From Leifsonia sp. 1010 (lineage in GTDB: Bacteria > Actinomycetota > Actinomycetes > Actinomycetales > Microbacteriaceae): a stretch of DNA of 64,000 nt. Position 1 is the first letter of the stretch; each line of letters begins with the position of its first letter. The notes beneath the pieces are model-generated. The model worked only from the letters and a program-made list of their open reading frames with translations. It made no database searches and had not been told where the DNA came from. The stretch is from the NCBI RefSeq assembly GCF_031455295.1, contig NZ_JAVDSL010000001.1, positions 1,984,001 through 2,048,000 of the forward strand, written 5' to 3'. Made by a program: the position numbers and the translations under genes. Positions 51,390-60,647 of this stretch are shown here, piece after piece.

Positions 51390-53831
51390 ATGAGTTCTAC
51401 AACCGCATACACCCCTGCCCGAAAGCGCCAGCTCGGCTCCGAGAAGCGCACAGAACCGCTCCCGACGGTTCACCCCAAGCCCTCCGACCGGAAGATCACC
51501 TGGAGCCGCGTCGCCATCGTGCTGACCGTCCTCTTCTGGGCGATCTACGTGGTCACCACGATCATCCGCCAGTTCATCGACAGCGGCAGCCAGAACTTCC
51601 GTTTCACGATGGAGGCCATCGGCTACACGGTCGTCGTCACCTTCCTCACCTTCTCCGCCCTCATGTACCTGGTGGCCCGGCAGGGAGCGCTCCAGCGCTT
51701 CCAGAAGCACGTCCGCGTGCCGCGCGCCGAGCTCGACCGCCACTTCGCCGACAACCAGCCGTCGATCACCGTGCTCGTCCCGTCGTATGCCGAAGAGCCG
51801 GAGGTGGTGCGGATGACGCTGCTCTCCGCCGCCCTGCAGGAGTTCCCGTCCAAGCGGGTCGTGCTGCTCCTCGACGACAACCCCGACCCGAGCGACCCGG
51901 ATGTTCGCGAGCGCCTCGACGCGACCCGCGACCTCGCGCACGACATCAGCGCAACCCTGGCCGAGCCGCGGTTCCGGTTCTCCGACGCGCTGATGCGCTA
52001 CGAGCTCGGCGACACCGGCGTGTACGCGACCGACGAGGCCGCTGGGGAGCTCGCCGACCACTACCGCTGGGCCGCCCAGTGGCTGTACGCCCAGGCGGAC
52101 GCCCACACGGTCGAGGACCACGTCGACGTCTTCTTCGCCGACCAGGTGCTCCGCGCTCTCGGCGACGACCTGGCGCTCACCGGCGAGGCCGTCTCGGCCG
52201 CGATCGCCGAGGGCGCCTCCCTCACCAGCAAACGCGTCGCGCAGTTGTACCGCCGCCTCTCGTGGACGTTCGACGCCGACCTCGCCGTCTTCGAGCGCAA
52301 GAAGTGGGCGTCCCTCTCCCACGAGGCGAACAAGGCGATGAACCTGAACGCCTACATCGGACTGATGGGCGGCACCTACCGCGTCGAGGAGACGCCGGAG
52401 GGACAGATCCTCACCCCGGTCGCCGCCGGCCAGCGCCGCCCCGGTGACATCGAGATCCCGGACAGCGACTTCCTGCTGACCCTGGATGCCGACTCCATCC
52501 TGCTGCGCGAGTACTGCCTCCGGCTCACCTACTTCCTGCAGCAGCCCGACAACGCCCGCGTCGCCGTGACCCAGACGCCGTACTCGTCGTTCCGCGGCGC
52601 CGGCACCCGCATCGAGCGTCTCGCCGGTGCGACCACCGACATCCAGCACATCCTGCACCAGGGCAAGTCGTACTACGGCGCGACGTTCTGGGTGGGCGCG
52701 AACGCGGTGATCCGCAAGGCCGCGCTCGACGACATCGTCGAGACCGAGTTCGTCGGCGGCTTCGAGGTGCGCCGCTACATCCAGGACCGCACCGTCATCG
52801 AGGACACCGAGTCGAGCATCGACCTCGGCACCCACGGCTGGACGCTGTCCAACTACCCGGAGCGCCTCAGCTACTCCGCGACCCCGCCGGACTTCGGTTC
52901 GCTGATCGTGCAGCGTCGCCGCTGGGCGAACGGCGGCCTGCTCATCCTCCCGAAGCTGTGGCGTCAGGTGAAGGAGCGAAAGCGCCGCGGCGAGACCGTC
53001 TCGCGCATCGAGCTGCTGCTGCGGGTCAACTACATGGCGTCGATCAGTTGGGCCAGCTTCGGCCTGATCTTCCTGCTGGCGTACCCGTACGACGGCCGGC
53101 TGCTCAGCCCGATGGTGCTCCTCGCCGCCCTGCCGTACTTCATCAGCCAGGCGGCCGACCTCCGCTACAGCGGGTACAAGGCCACCGACATCTTCCGGAT
53201 CTACGGCTTCAACCTCATCCTGCTGCCGGTGAACCTGGCCGGGGTGCTGAAGTCGATCCAGCAGTCGCTGACCGGCAAGAAGATCCCGTTCGCCCGCACG
53301 CCGAAGGTCAAGAACCGCACCGCGTCGCCGCTGCTGTACGTGATCGCGCCGCTCGCGATCGTCGCCTTCTCGCTGTTCACGCTGTGGCGTGACGTCAACG
53401 CGCACAACTGGGGCAACGCCGCGTTCGCCGCGTTCAACGCCACCCTGGCGATCTGGGCGATCGTCGCCTACATCGGCATCTGGAACACCATCGTCGACAT
53501 CTGGATCGGGATGACGAAGCCGCTGTACGTGGACAAGTCGCGCCGCCGTTCGACCGAAGAGGCCGCACCGCAGACCGCATCCATCGACTGGCGTTCGGTG
53601 CTCTATCACGGTCACGCGGGCGGTGAGGTGCCGCACCTCGCCCGGGTCGGCGCGGTCGTCGACGCCCGGACCGAGGACGCCGAGGTGTCGCGGTCGGGCT
53701 CGGAGGTCGCCGTCGATGGCGCTGCCGCGCACGCGGCGGAGGCGTCCGGCGCGGAGGGCTCCGAGGCGGCGGCCACCGCGAACGGATCCGCTCCGGCCGA
53801 ATCCGTCTCGGGCGAGAGGCAGGCCGCCTGA
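51390..53831 (+). CDS. processive family 2 glycosyltransferase
   Basis: An 813-aa membrane glycosyltransferase of the cellulose/chitin-synthase type. The DxD at residues 366-368 (LDADSIL) binds the sugar nucleotide, and QRRRW at 508-512 is the processive-synthase signature. Two helices lie near residues 35-100 and at least four in 545-720. The C-terminal ~75 residues are Ala/Glu-rich and likely disordered. It overlaps the GH18-like gene by one base (TGATG), so both act in one polysaccharide process. Polymer identity unknown. Confidence 0.85.
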   Translation: MSSTTAYTPARKRQLGSEKRTEPLPTVHPKPSDRKITWSRVAIVLTVLFWAIYVVTTIIRQFIDSGSQNFRFTMEAIGYTVVVTFLTFSALMYLVARQGALQRFQKHVRVPRAELDRHFADNQPSITVLVPSYAEEPEVVRMTLLSAALQEFPSKRVVLLLDDNPDPSDPDVRERLDATRDLAHDISATLAEPRFRFSDALMRYELGDTGVYATDEAAGELADHYRWAAQWLYAQADAHTVEDHVDVFFADQVLRALGDDLALTGEAVSAAIAEGASLTSKRVAQLYRRLSWTFDADLAVFERKKWASLSHEANKAMNLNAYIGLMGGTYRVEETPEGQILTPVAAGQRRPGDIEIPDSDFLLTLDADSILLREYCLRLTYFLQQPDNARVAVTQTPYSSFRGAGTRIERLAGATTDIQHILHQGKSYYGATFWVGANAVIRKAALDDIVETEFVGGFEVRRYIQDRTVIEDTESSIDLGTHGWTLSNYPERLSYSATPPDFGSLIVQRRRWANGGLLILPKLWRQVKERKRRGETVSRIELLLRVNYMASISWASFGLIFLLAYPYDGRLLSPMVLLAALPYFISQAADLRYSGYKATDIFRIYGFNLILLPVNLAGVLKSIQQSLTGKKIPFARTPKVKNRTASPLLYVIAPLAIVAFSLFTLWRDVNAHNWGNAAFAAFNATLAIWAIVAYIGIWNTIVDIWIGMTKPLYVDKSRRRSTEEAAPQTASIDWRSVLYHGHAGGEVPHLARVGAVVDARTEDAEVSRSGSEVAVDGAAAHAAEASGAEGSEAAATANGSAPAESVSGERQAA

Positions 53832-55438
53832 TGGCTCGCGCATCCCAGAAGGCCTCGGCGGACGCCGTCGAGCGCGCCCAGGCTCCCGAGTCCGCGGGCG
53901 GCCGCCGCCTGTCGCCGTGGCGTGTGATCGGCGCCGCCCTCGTCGCGATCGTGGTCGTGTCCGTCGGCGCGGTCGGCCTGCAGTGGTGGAGCGCCCGCGC
54001 GGCGGTCGACGCGAAGCCGTGGTTCGCCTCCTACGTGGATGTGACGGCGACGCCCCGGTTCGCGTTCGAGAACCTGGGCGGCACGACGACGAAGGACGCC
54101 GTCCTCTCGTTCGTCGTGTCGTCGCCGTCGGACCCGTGCGCGCCCAGCTGGGGCGGTGCCTACTCGCTCGACCAGGCTCGCGGATCCCTGGATCTGGACC
54201 GCCGCATCGCGCGCCTCCAGCAGCAGGGCGGCACCGTCGCGGTGTCGTTCGGCGGCCAGCGGAACGATGAGCTGGCTGTGAACTGCGTCGACGCGTCGGC
54301 GCTGAAGAACGCGTACGCGTCCGTCGTCGACCGTTACAAGATCGGCACGATCGACCTCGACCTCGAGGGCGGCGGACTCACCGACAAGGACGCCGCCGCT
54401 CGCCGCGCCGAGGCGATCGCCGCACTGCAGCAGGAGCGCCGTGCCGCGGGCAAGAGCCTCGCCGTGTGGCTGACCCTGCCGGTGGCGCCCACGGGCATGA
54501 CCTCGGACGGCACGGATGCGATCGCCGCCATGCTGAAGGCGAAGGTCGACATCGCCGGCGTCAACGTGATGACCATGGATTTCGGCGACGCCAAGGACGC
54601 GAAGACCTCGATGGCGAAGGCCGCGGAGTCCGCCGTGTCCGCCGCGCAGCGCCAGCTCGGCATCCTCTACGACCGCGCGAAGCTGCACCAGAGCGACCCC
54701 AGCCTGTGGGCGAAGCTCGGCGCCACCCCGATGATCGGCCAGAACGACATCGAGGGCGAGGTGTTCTCTCTCGCGGACGCCGCCTCCTTCAACAGCTGGG
54801 CCGTGTCGAACGGCCTGGGACGGATGTCGATGTGGTCGGCGAACCGCGACAAGACCTGCGGGTCGAACTATGTGGATGTGACCGTCGTCTCGGACGCCTG
54901 CAGCGGCGTCGACCAGGGCAAGAAGTCGTTCGCGACCGTCCTGGCGAAGGGCTTCGACGGGCACATCGCGCTGGGTGAGGGCGCCGTCACGACGGCCGAG
55001 CCGACCTCCACGGCGACGGCGGACGACCCGGCCCACTCGCCCTACCCGGTGTGGGCATCGAAGAACTCGTACCTCAAGGGCACCAAGGTCGTCTGGCACC
55101 ACAACGTGTACCAAGCGAAGTGGTGGACGAAGGGCGACGTTCCCGACAACCCCGTACTGAACGCGTGGGAGACGCCGTGGGAGCTCGTCGGCCCGGTGCT
55201 CCCGGGCGAGACGCCCATCCCGCAGCCGACCCTGCCCGCCGGAACGTACCCGACCTGGGCCGGCACCAGCGCCTACGACAAGGGTCAGCGGGTCCTCTTC
55301 GACGGGGTACCCTACGAGGCGAAGTGGTGGACCCAGGGCGACAGCCCCGAGGCCGCCAGCGCAAACCCCGACTCGTCGCCCTGGACCCCGCTCAGCCAGG
55401 ACGAGGTCGACCAGATCATCGGCGGCTCCGGCCGCTGA
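53831..55438 (+). CDS. membrane-anchored GH18-like (chitinase-like) protein with carbohydrate-binding modules
   Basis: A 535-aa protein. Residues 35-57 form a signal anchor. The GH18 barrel carries the catalytic D-x-D-x-E at Asp175-Asp177-Glu179 (IGTIDLDLEGG). Two CBM5/12-type modules follow near residues 400-440 and 470-520 (YPVWASKNSYLKGTKVVW, YPTWAGTSAYDKGQRVLF). Its ATG overlaps the synthase stop. It may trim or release the polymer made by that enzyme, or degrade chitin. Confidence 0.83.
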   Translation: MARASQKASADAVERAQAPESAGGRRLSPWRVIGAALVAIVVVSVGAVGLQWWSARAAVDAKPWFASYVDVTATPRFAFENLGGTTTKDAVLSFVVSSPSDPCAPSWGGAYSLDQARGSLDLDRRIARLQQQGGTVAVSFGGQRNDELAVNCVDASALKNAYASVVDRYKIGTIDLDLEGGGLTDKDAAARRAEAIAALQQERRAAGKSLAVWLTLPVAPTGMTSDGTDAIAAMLKAKVDIAGVNVMTMDFGDAKDAKTSMAKAAESAVSAAQRQLGILYDRAKLHQSDPSLWAKLGATPMIGQNDIEGEVFSLADAASFNSWAVSNGLGRMSMWSANRDKTCGSNYVDVTVVSDACSGVDQGKKSFATVLAKGFDGHIALGEGAVTTAEPTSTATADDPAHSPYPVWASKNSYLKGTKVVWHHNVYQAKWWTKGDVPDNPVLNAWETPWELVGPVLPGETPIPQPTLPAGTYPTWAGTSAYDKGQRVLFDGVPYEAKWWTQGDSPEAASANPDSSPWTPLSQDEVDQIIGGSGR

Positions 55439-55569
55439 ACACAGCTCGGCGGCGGGACGCTGACTCCCCCCACTCGCGTCCCGTCGCCGACTCCTACCTG
55501 GACACCCGCTGCGGGGCGGGGCGGTCCGGGTGCCCGTCTGCACAGGTCTCCGGCCGGTGCGACGGCGCA

Positions 55570-55623
55570 GTGCCGGCGGGGATGCGTGTGCCTTCGGGTG
55601 GCGCACCGCATCCCTGCCGGCAC
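55570..55623. terminator. 17-bp hairpin after the glycosyltransferase operon
   Basis: GTGCCGGCGGGGATGCG (55570-55586) pairs with 55607-55623 with one G-T wobble. No T-run follows. The stretch 55439-55900 otherwise has no supported gene. Confidence 0.55.
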
Positions 55624-55903
55624 GAAAGACAGGCGATGACGCTCCCGGCGGGGGCCGACACCGACGGTGACCATGACGTCCACCGCTACAGCGACACCGA
55701 CTCCGGCCATCGCCTCGCCCGACGACCCGCTCGACGCGCAGACTGCGTGGACGTCATCTGTCACCTCGGCGGCACCCTGGGCTCGCCGAAGCTGATCGAC
55801 TGGGGCGACGAAGGACATCTGACCCGGCGTGCGCGGGGCACCTCTCCGACACGGTAGGATGGTCGAGTTGCCCCGCGCGGAGCCTCGGTTCCGGCGGCGA
55901 CAA

Positions 55904-55977
<74 letters not shown>

Positions 55978-56025
55978 CGCAGTGGGCCGTTTACGAAACT
56001 GTTTACGGAACCGAGCTCAAAACGA

Positions 56026-56064
56026 AATCGCCCCGGGCATTTGTCCGGGGCGATTGTCGTTTTT
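56026..56064 (+). terminator. terminator after tRNA-Pro
   Basis: Perfect 11-bp stem (56026-56036 with 56045-56055), 8-nt loop, then TTTTT (56060-56064). A strong intrinsic terminator. Confidence 0.85.
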
Positions 56065-56212
56065 GGTTGGTGTTGCCGATAGATCGCACTGATCCGCGGC
56101 TCAGTGGGACGTTTGCGCAGATTAGGGCGTACGCGGGTGTTTTCGGGCATGCTGGCGCTGTCTGCAAGCAGGGTGGTTGCGCTCTCGAGCGGTGTTGCCG
56201 AGGGTGCCGGAG

Positions 56213-56690
56213 CTACTCCAGCGGAGGGGGCCCTCCGGTCCCATCACCGACGTTAGGGCGTCCTTTCTTGGTGGAAGGGCGGACGACCTCGGGGGATATG
56301 ACCCGGTGTAAGGGTTGTGGTGCTCGCGGTCGCGCTTGCGAACCTTAAGCTCGCTCGGATCCTTGGGGCCTCCGGTCGCTTCTTCATGGATAGCGTCGTC
56401 GATGAAGCTGAGGATCTTGCGGATGTTGAAGGCCGTCACGATCATCGTCATCATCACCTAGGCGGCAGCGAAGCCGCGGACAGGTCGTCTGGTCGAGTCG
56501 TGCAGGTTGTGGCCGCCGCCACCCTTGATCTGGGAGTTCAGAGATTCGATCGAGTTCCGCGCGTGACGGTGGAAGTTCTCCCGTTCTTCCGTTCCGAAGG
56601 GGAATGCTCGGGCCTCGCGGCGCAGACCGGCGGGGTCGAACGAAGCGCTATGCCTTCACAGAAGCGTCGAGCGACGTCATTCTCGAGACT
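56213..56690 (-). pseudogene. transposase C-terminal remnant with in-frame amber stop
   Basis: The minus strand reads FDPAGLRREARAFPFG, then RHARNSIESLNSQIKGG, then FAAA, and then TAG at 56458-56460. After it the same frame goes on with VMMTMIVTAFNIRKILSFI, a typical transposase end. A frameshift follows near the C-terminus. Only the last third of the protein survives, with no IS ends visible. The family is not certain. Confidence 0.5.
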
Positions 56691-56806
56691 CAGGGAAGTC
56701 GAATCCCACAACTGCGCGCCGAAGCTGGACCGAGCGCGAGCGAGTCCATAGAGGGTGTCGACGAACTCGTAACGATGGCGACCGATGGGACAACTTTCGT
56801 GATGCG

Positions 56807-57118
56807 TTGGCCGGCATCGGCTCAGGTGTCCGTCCGCTGAGCATCAATATGCTGCCGTTCACCTTGCAGACTGACCTTCAGCGTGTCAACGAATGGACAA
56901 ACGTAAAGTACGTGCTCCTCCAACCAACGTTCCGCGTTGGAGAGGCTGAGCATGGTGACAAAACCCTCGTGACGGCCGACGCCGCAGGGACTGTTAGCTT
57001 GCTGGATGCGCTACTGGTCGAGGCGGTCCCAGGGCCGCCGTATGTTCGGGTGTTAGGCACCCGTGAAGTCGTCCGATCCGGCCGGCCAGGCGTTATGGAT
57101 CAGGGGCTGGATCGTTAG
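56807..57118 (+). CDS. possible hypothetical protein (weak)
   Basis: A frame open from before 56774 ends at 57118 and reads NMLPFTLQTDLQRVNEW and TLVTADAAGTVSLLDALLV, a composition typical of real protein. The only usable start inside is TTG 56807. It may be a 5'-truncated gene left after rearrangement between the transposase remnant and the Shedu gene. No family recognised. Confidence 0.3.
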   Translation: MAGIGSGVRPLSINMLPFTLQTDLQRVNEWTNVKYVLLQPTFRVGEAEHGDKTLVTADAAGTVSLLDALLVEAVPGPPYVRVLGTREVVRSGRPGVMDQGLDR

Positions 57119-58560
57119 GTTGGGCGCGAGTTCCGCTGCTTGTCGCTGACCGCATCGGCAGGGCTCGTGTCCGGCGCATCCTGGGCGTCACCATTCTCTC
57201 CGTTTCGTACGAGGTCGCGAAGCTGAATGAGCTTGGCCAGCACCTCGTCGTACGTGACGACGGTGACGACCATCGAGTTTCCCCGAAACATCTCGAAGGA
57301 CTTCTTCTCTGCTTCTCCCTCCGGAGTCGTGCCGGCGATCAGAAATGCCTTCACCGCGAACGTTTCGATTGCCAGTTCCCTATTGTCGGAGCGAATCGAG
57401 TCGATCTTCGTTTGCAGTCGATATCGCTGATCAAGTACCTGAACGATCGACGAGGTGAGTTCGGCGCTCGGGCCGTGTACCTCTCCTCGATATTGTCGCT
57501 GTTGGACCATGGCAGTTCGTGGCTTCTTGATCTCGACGAGAGCGACGTTGTTCGTGAGCGGGTTCTTCGCCAGAAAGTCGGCGACTTTCGTGCCGCCACC
57601 GTCCAGCCTGGTTCCCCCTACTGAAGCCTGGTCTTGGACAATTGTGACTGGGTAGCCGAGCGCCATGTGAAGCGCGAACGGATTCTCAACGAAGAACTTT
57701 TGCCAGAACGGCTCCGATTTCCCTTCATCCAATGCTGCAGAGAAGCTTTGGATGAGCGAGTCAAGGGTGAGCATCTCGAGGTCACTTCGGAGCTTTCCAA
57801 GGCGGTCCGGGCGCTCGGTGGCGATCCGTGCACTTTCCGACATCGCCGCTTCGACCAGCGCGTCGATCGCCGACTCGTCCAAAACAGCTCCTCCAGCTGC
57901 TTCGTCGACGAATTGCTGCACGTGCGGGTGTCGACCGCGTTTGATCGGTACCTGGTCATCTCCCGTGAACTCGGCAATCGCGTTATGCACCCACGCTTCA
58001 CGGACTCGAAGGCTCGCCGAGTTAGCTCGCGCCTTGATTCGGTCGATCTCTGACCGGATACGTTCAAAGTCGTCCGGACTGATCCGAAAGTTGAAACCGT
58101 CCAACTTGGTTTCAACGTCGAAGATCAGCGTTTTGGCATCGGAGACCTTCTCGATGGTCGAGATGATCATTTTGTAGTCCTTCGGAAGACCGAGCCCGAA
58201 CTGGTAGTGGCGACTCAATCCGCGCGGCAACTCATCGAAAACACTGGCGAGGTCTGCGTCGCTAGAGAACTCCGAAAGCGAGTACTTGTCGGCACGGAAA
58301 GGCACGACAATTGTTCGTATCTTGTCGTACTTCGGCGCGAGAAAAAGTCCTTCCGACGCGAAGGTGTTCAAGGGCGTGATGGTGAGCGTGGCGGCGTTGA
58401 AATCGAGCACCGCAATCGTGTGGCGGCTACCTGGTTCGAGTTTCGCTCTTTCCAACGCTGACTTCAGTGGTCGAAGTGAGAACGTGACCGTTCTCGCCGG
58501 CTCGTCCACTAGCACATCGAGTTGCCCGGCGTCCTCATTCACATAACCGAAATCAGCCAT
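57115..58560 (-). CDS. sduA: Shedu-type anti-phage nuclease (DUF4263)
   Basis: A 481-aa protein with the C-terminal DUF4263 PD-(D/E)xK nuclease of Shedu, a single-gene anti-phage system. The catalytic set is visible: Asp328 in VADFLAKN, then Glu343-x-Lys345 in VEIKKP, with an FFVENP segment upstream. The N-terminal half (1-270) is a variable sensor region. ATG 58560 has GAGGGGGT upstream. The C-terminal ~40 residues are disordered. A large palindrome (58601-58647) lies 40 bp upstream of the start. Confidence 0.8.
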   Translation of the reverse strand: MADFGYVNEDAGQLDVLVDEPARTVTFSLRPLKSALERAKLEPGSRHTIAVLDFNAATLTITPLNTFASEGLFLAPKYDKIRTIVVPFRADKYSLSEFSSDADLASVFDELPRGLSRHYQFGLGLPKDYKMIISTIEKVSDAKTLIFDVETKLDGFNFRISPDDFERIRSEIDRIKARANSASLRVREAWVHNAIAEFTGDDQVPIKRGRHPHVQQFVDEAAGGAVLDESAIDALVEAAMSESARIATERPDRLGKLRSDLEMLTLDSLIQSFSAALDEGKSEPFWQKFFVENPFALHMALGYPVTIVQDQASVGGTRLDGGGTKVADFLAKNPLTNNVALVEIKKPRTAMVQQRQYRGEVHGPSAELTSSIVQVLDQRYRLQTKIDSIRSDNRELAIETFAVKAFLIAGTTPEGEAEKKSFEMFRGNSMVVTVVTYDEVLAKLIQLRDLVRNGENGDAQDAPDTSPADAVSDKQRNSRPT

Positions 58561-58600
58561 AGCGTGTGACCCCCTCGCCTGAATCTATCGGTTGCTTTTT

Positions 58601-58647
58601 CGACCGGGTAAGCAGACGGGACAGGGAGCCCTGTCCCGTCCCGGTCG
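58601..58647. repeat. 19-bp interrupted palindrome before the Shedu gene
   Basis: The core, a perfect 12-bp arm pair (58615-58626 with 58629-58640) and 2-nt loop, is continued by CGACCGG (58601-58607) with CCGGTCG (58641-58647), leaving a 7-nt bulge on one side. No gene is supported in 58561-58918. An operator or structured RNA is possible. Confidence 0.6.
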
Positions 58648-58918
58648 CCGTCTCAGGCCGGTCGAGCACATTTCTGCCAGTGCCGCGAGCAGCGACGCTT
58701 TTCGGCCAGGCCTCCAAGCCGAAGAAGGACGCCGACCCGCACCGGCTCGCGGCCTGTTCCCGTGGATACGCCGCTACGACAGCGAAGGCCGATTAGTACT
58801 CGGCAAACTGCCGGATTGTGGCGCATTCCCTTGAACCTCGGAGCGGCCTCAGAGGGGGAGGGAGCGACGCTAATTTGCGGAGCCGAACCGCGGTACCAGG
58901 ACGTCCTAGACTCGCCGG

Positions 58919-59629
58919 GTGACATTCAGCGAAGAGGTTGCCGCGTTCAAGAAGGCTTGGGAGGACGCCGAGGCCGGCGCCGTGCGACAGCGCGTTGAGG
59001 CAGGCGAAGCTCACCAGGCGGCTCGGGCTGCGTTTGACGAGGAGATTGCCGACCTGTGGCGGTCGGCCCAGGAGTACTGGGGAGCAAACGCGCGTCGCAT
59101 GAACGCTGCGGAGATCCAATACATCGCCGACGGGACATACTCCGGTCCGACCGATGAGACAGCCACTCTCCCGTTCCCTCGTATCGACACCTGGCAAGCG
59201 CCACACACCGATCTCGCCATTGTCGATGCCGATGGGAATCTAGTGCAGGTGCGCCGTGGATGGGACGAAGGCGACCGAATCTTCTCCGCCTTCGAAGAGG
59301 GCATCGACGTGAGCGGCTGGTTCGCGCTGGCCGCACCTGGGGAGCTTCGGGTAATCCGTAACGACAACGAGGATGGTGGAAAGTACCGATACGAGACGGT
59401 CTCCGGTCACGGGGCCCGGCCAGTCCTTGGTGACCCCACCATTCCTGCGTACTGCGTCCTGCTCTACGGACGCAAGAACAGCATGCCGGAGGTCGCGGTC
59501 CGGCGTACTGTTGACCAGCCCGCGGAGATTTGGACACGTACCGGGATGACCTCGTTCACTCGGAAAGGCTCGCTCCGCGAGTACGTGGTTGCCGCCGTCG
59601 CGAAGCTCCCGCTCGGCAACGAGAGCTGA
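58919..59629 (+). CDS. hypothetical protein of the island
   Basis: A 236-aa protein that I do not recognise. The N-terminal ~70 residues are helical and charged (VAAFKKAWEDAEAGAVRQRV), probably a coiled coil; the middle (PHTDLAIVDADGNLVQVRRG) looks beta-rich. There is no signal peptide or membrane segment. TAGACT (58907-58912) lies six bases before GTG 58919, so its mRNA is probably leaderless. It is transcribed away from the Shedu gene. Confidence 0.65.
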   Translation: MTFSEEVAAFKKAWEDAEAGAVRQRVEAGEAHQAARAAFDEEIADLWRSAQEYWGANARRMNAAEIQYIADGTYSGPTDETATLPFPRIDTWQAPHTDLAIVDADGNLVQVRRGWDEGDRIFSAFEEGIDVSGWFALAAPGELRVIRNDNEDGGKYRYETVSGHGARPVLGDPTIPAYCVLLYGRKNSMPEVAVRRTVDQPAEIWTRTGMTSFTRKGSLREYVVAAVAKLPLGNES

Positions 59630-59717
59630 GAGACCGGCAGTTGGCCGTGAGGCGACGTGGACGTTCGGCATCCGTGCGGGATTCGCGGCAATGCATCCGG
59701 ACTGTGGATGCTGCCGT

Positions 59718-60389
59718 TCAGCGGTGCCCTTGACTTCCCGGCCCTGTCTGATGATCTGCCGGCTTTGTCGGTGAGGTCGTCAGCAATCGCTCAATGATGT
59801 CATCGACCTGTTGCTTTCGCTTGGCTGCCAACTCATCGGCTCTGCGCTGGATCTCCGTCTCTACGCTTCGAGGCTCGTCGACCCACTTCCCGACTAATTC
59901 TCTTAGGCCCTGTCGAACGGCGCTAACTCTGATAAAATCGGTGGGCGCGCGAGTTGTGTCGTTCGATTTGTACACGAGTTCATGGGTCTGGTCCGCAACG
60001 ACTTCGAGAAGCTCGCGCCCTCGGTTGTTTCTGGTGAGGCCGACCGTGTGCCTCGCTTCAGCTATCGCTTCGTCGTAGGAGCGCTTCTCGTCATCCCTCA
60101 TGGCCCGCGCGAGGACTGCTAGATCGATTGCCTTGATTAGCGCCGCCCCTTCCGACCGGCGTTCAAGCCGAAGCGCTTCGCTTAGTTGGGCCTTCAGGGC
60201 CTGCCTCTGCAAGCTCGCAGAATTGCGCAACGTCGCGAGAGTGACTTTGCGCGCACTCCGCGTCGCGGCCACAATGGTGACCGCAGTCACCGTCCCGGTC
60301 ACGAACAGATTGGCGAGCAACTCCCAAAACGGAAAGCTGTCCTGGTATGACGCGCACACCCCCGGCCAGAAGAGCATGCATTGTTCCAT
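59718..60389 (-). CDS. membrane-anchored coiled-coil protein of the island
   Basis: A 223-aa protein. One hydrophobic helix spans residues 19-43 (FWELLANLFVTGTVTAVTIV); the rest is long, charged and helical, with a C-terminal coiled coil (VETEIQRRADELAAKRKQQ). The start ATG 60389 has TATCGT (60397-60402, minus strand) seven bases upstream. Topology and place in a defence island fit a membrane-acting effector or sensor, but this is inference. No known family recognised. Confidence 0.6.
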   Translation of the reverse strand: MEQCMLFWPGVCASYQDSFPFWELLANLFVTGTVTAVTIVAATRSARKVTLATLRNSASLQRQALKAQLSEALRLERRSEGAALIKAIDLAVLARAMRDDEKRSYDEAIAEARHTVGLTRNNRGRELLEVVADQTHELVYKSNDTTRAPTDFIRVSAVRQGLRELVGKWVDEPRSVETEIQRRADELAAKRKQQVDDIIERLLTTSPTKPADHQTGPGSQGHR

Positions 60390-60647
60390 GCTCAGCACGA
60401 TAGCGAAGGGTGCCGGTGACACGTGAGTGAGTCGGGAAGGATGGGCCGGCATGTGCATCGCGATGGCACTGGAGCGCCCCAGCCGTCTGGATTGATTGCT
60501 TCGCGTCGGCGCTCGGGGGCAAGATCTGCTGGGCGCAGCAAGGCGACAGTGAGTGAGCCTTCGCAGCCGAACGTATTCATCGCCGACATAGGGTCGTGCG
60601 TGCGACACCAGCGCTTCGGAGTTCAAGTAGCCGTGGAGGCGTGGACC

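Noticed and set aside
51309-53843. Long minus-strand open frame opposite the glycosyltransferase
   Set aside because: Shadow frame; the plus-strand protein has clear catalytic motifs and membrane helices.
55636-55857. Open frame of about 73 codons between the GH18-like gene and tRNA-Pro
   Set aside because: No recognisable domain, low-complexity Asp/Arg composition and no clear ribosome site; kept as unannotated intergenic DNA.
56317-56751. 144-aa plus-strand frame over the transposase remnant
   Set aside because: It is antisense to the recognisable transposase C-terminus.
58566-58834. Short frames between the Shedu gene and the next gene
   Set aside because: They run through the palindrome at 58601-58647 and show no consistent coding pattern.
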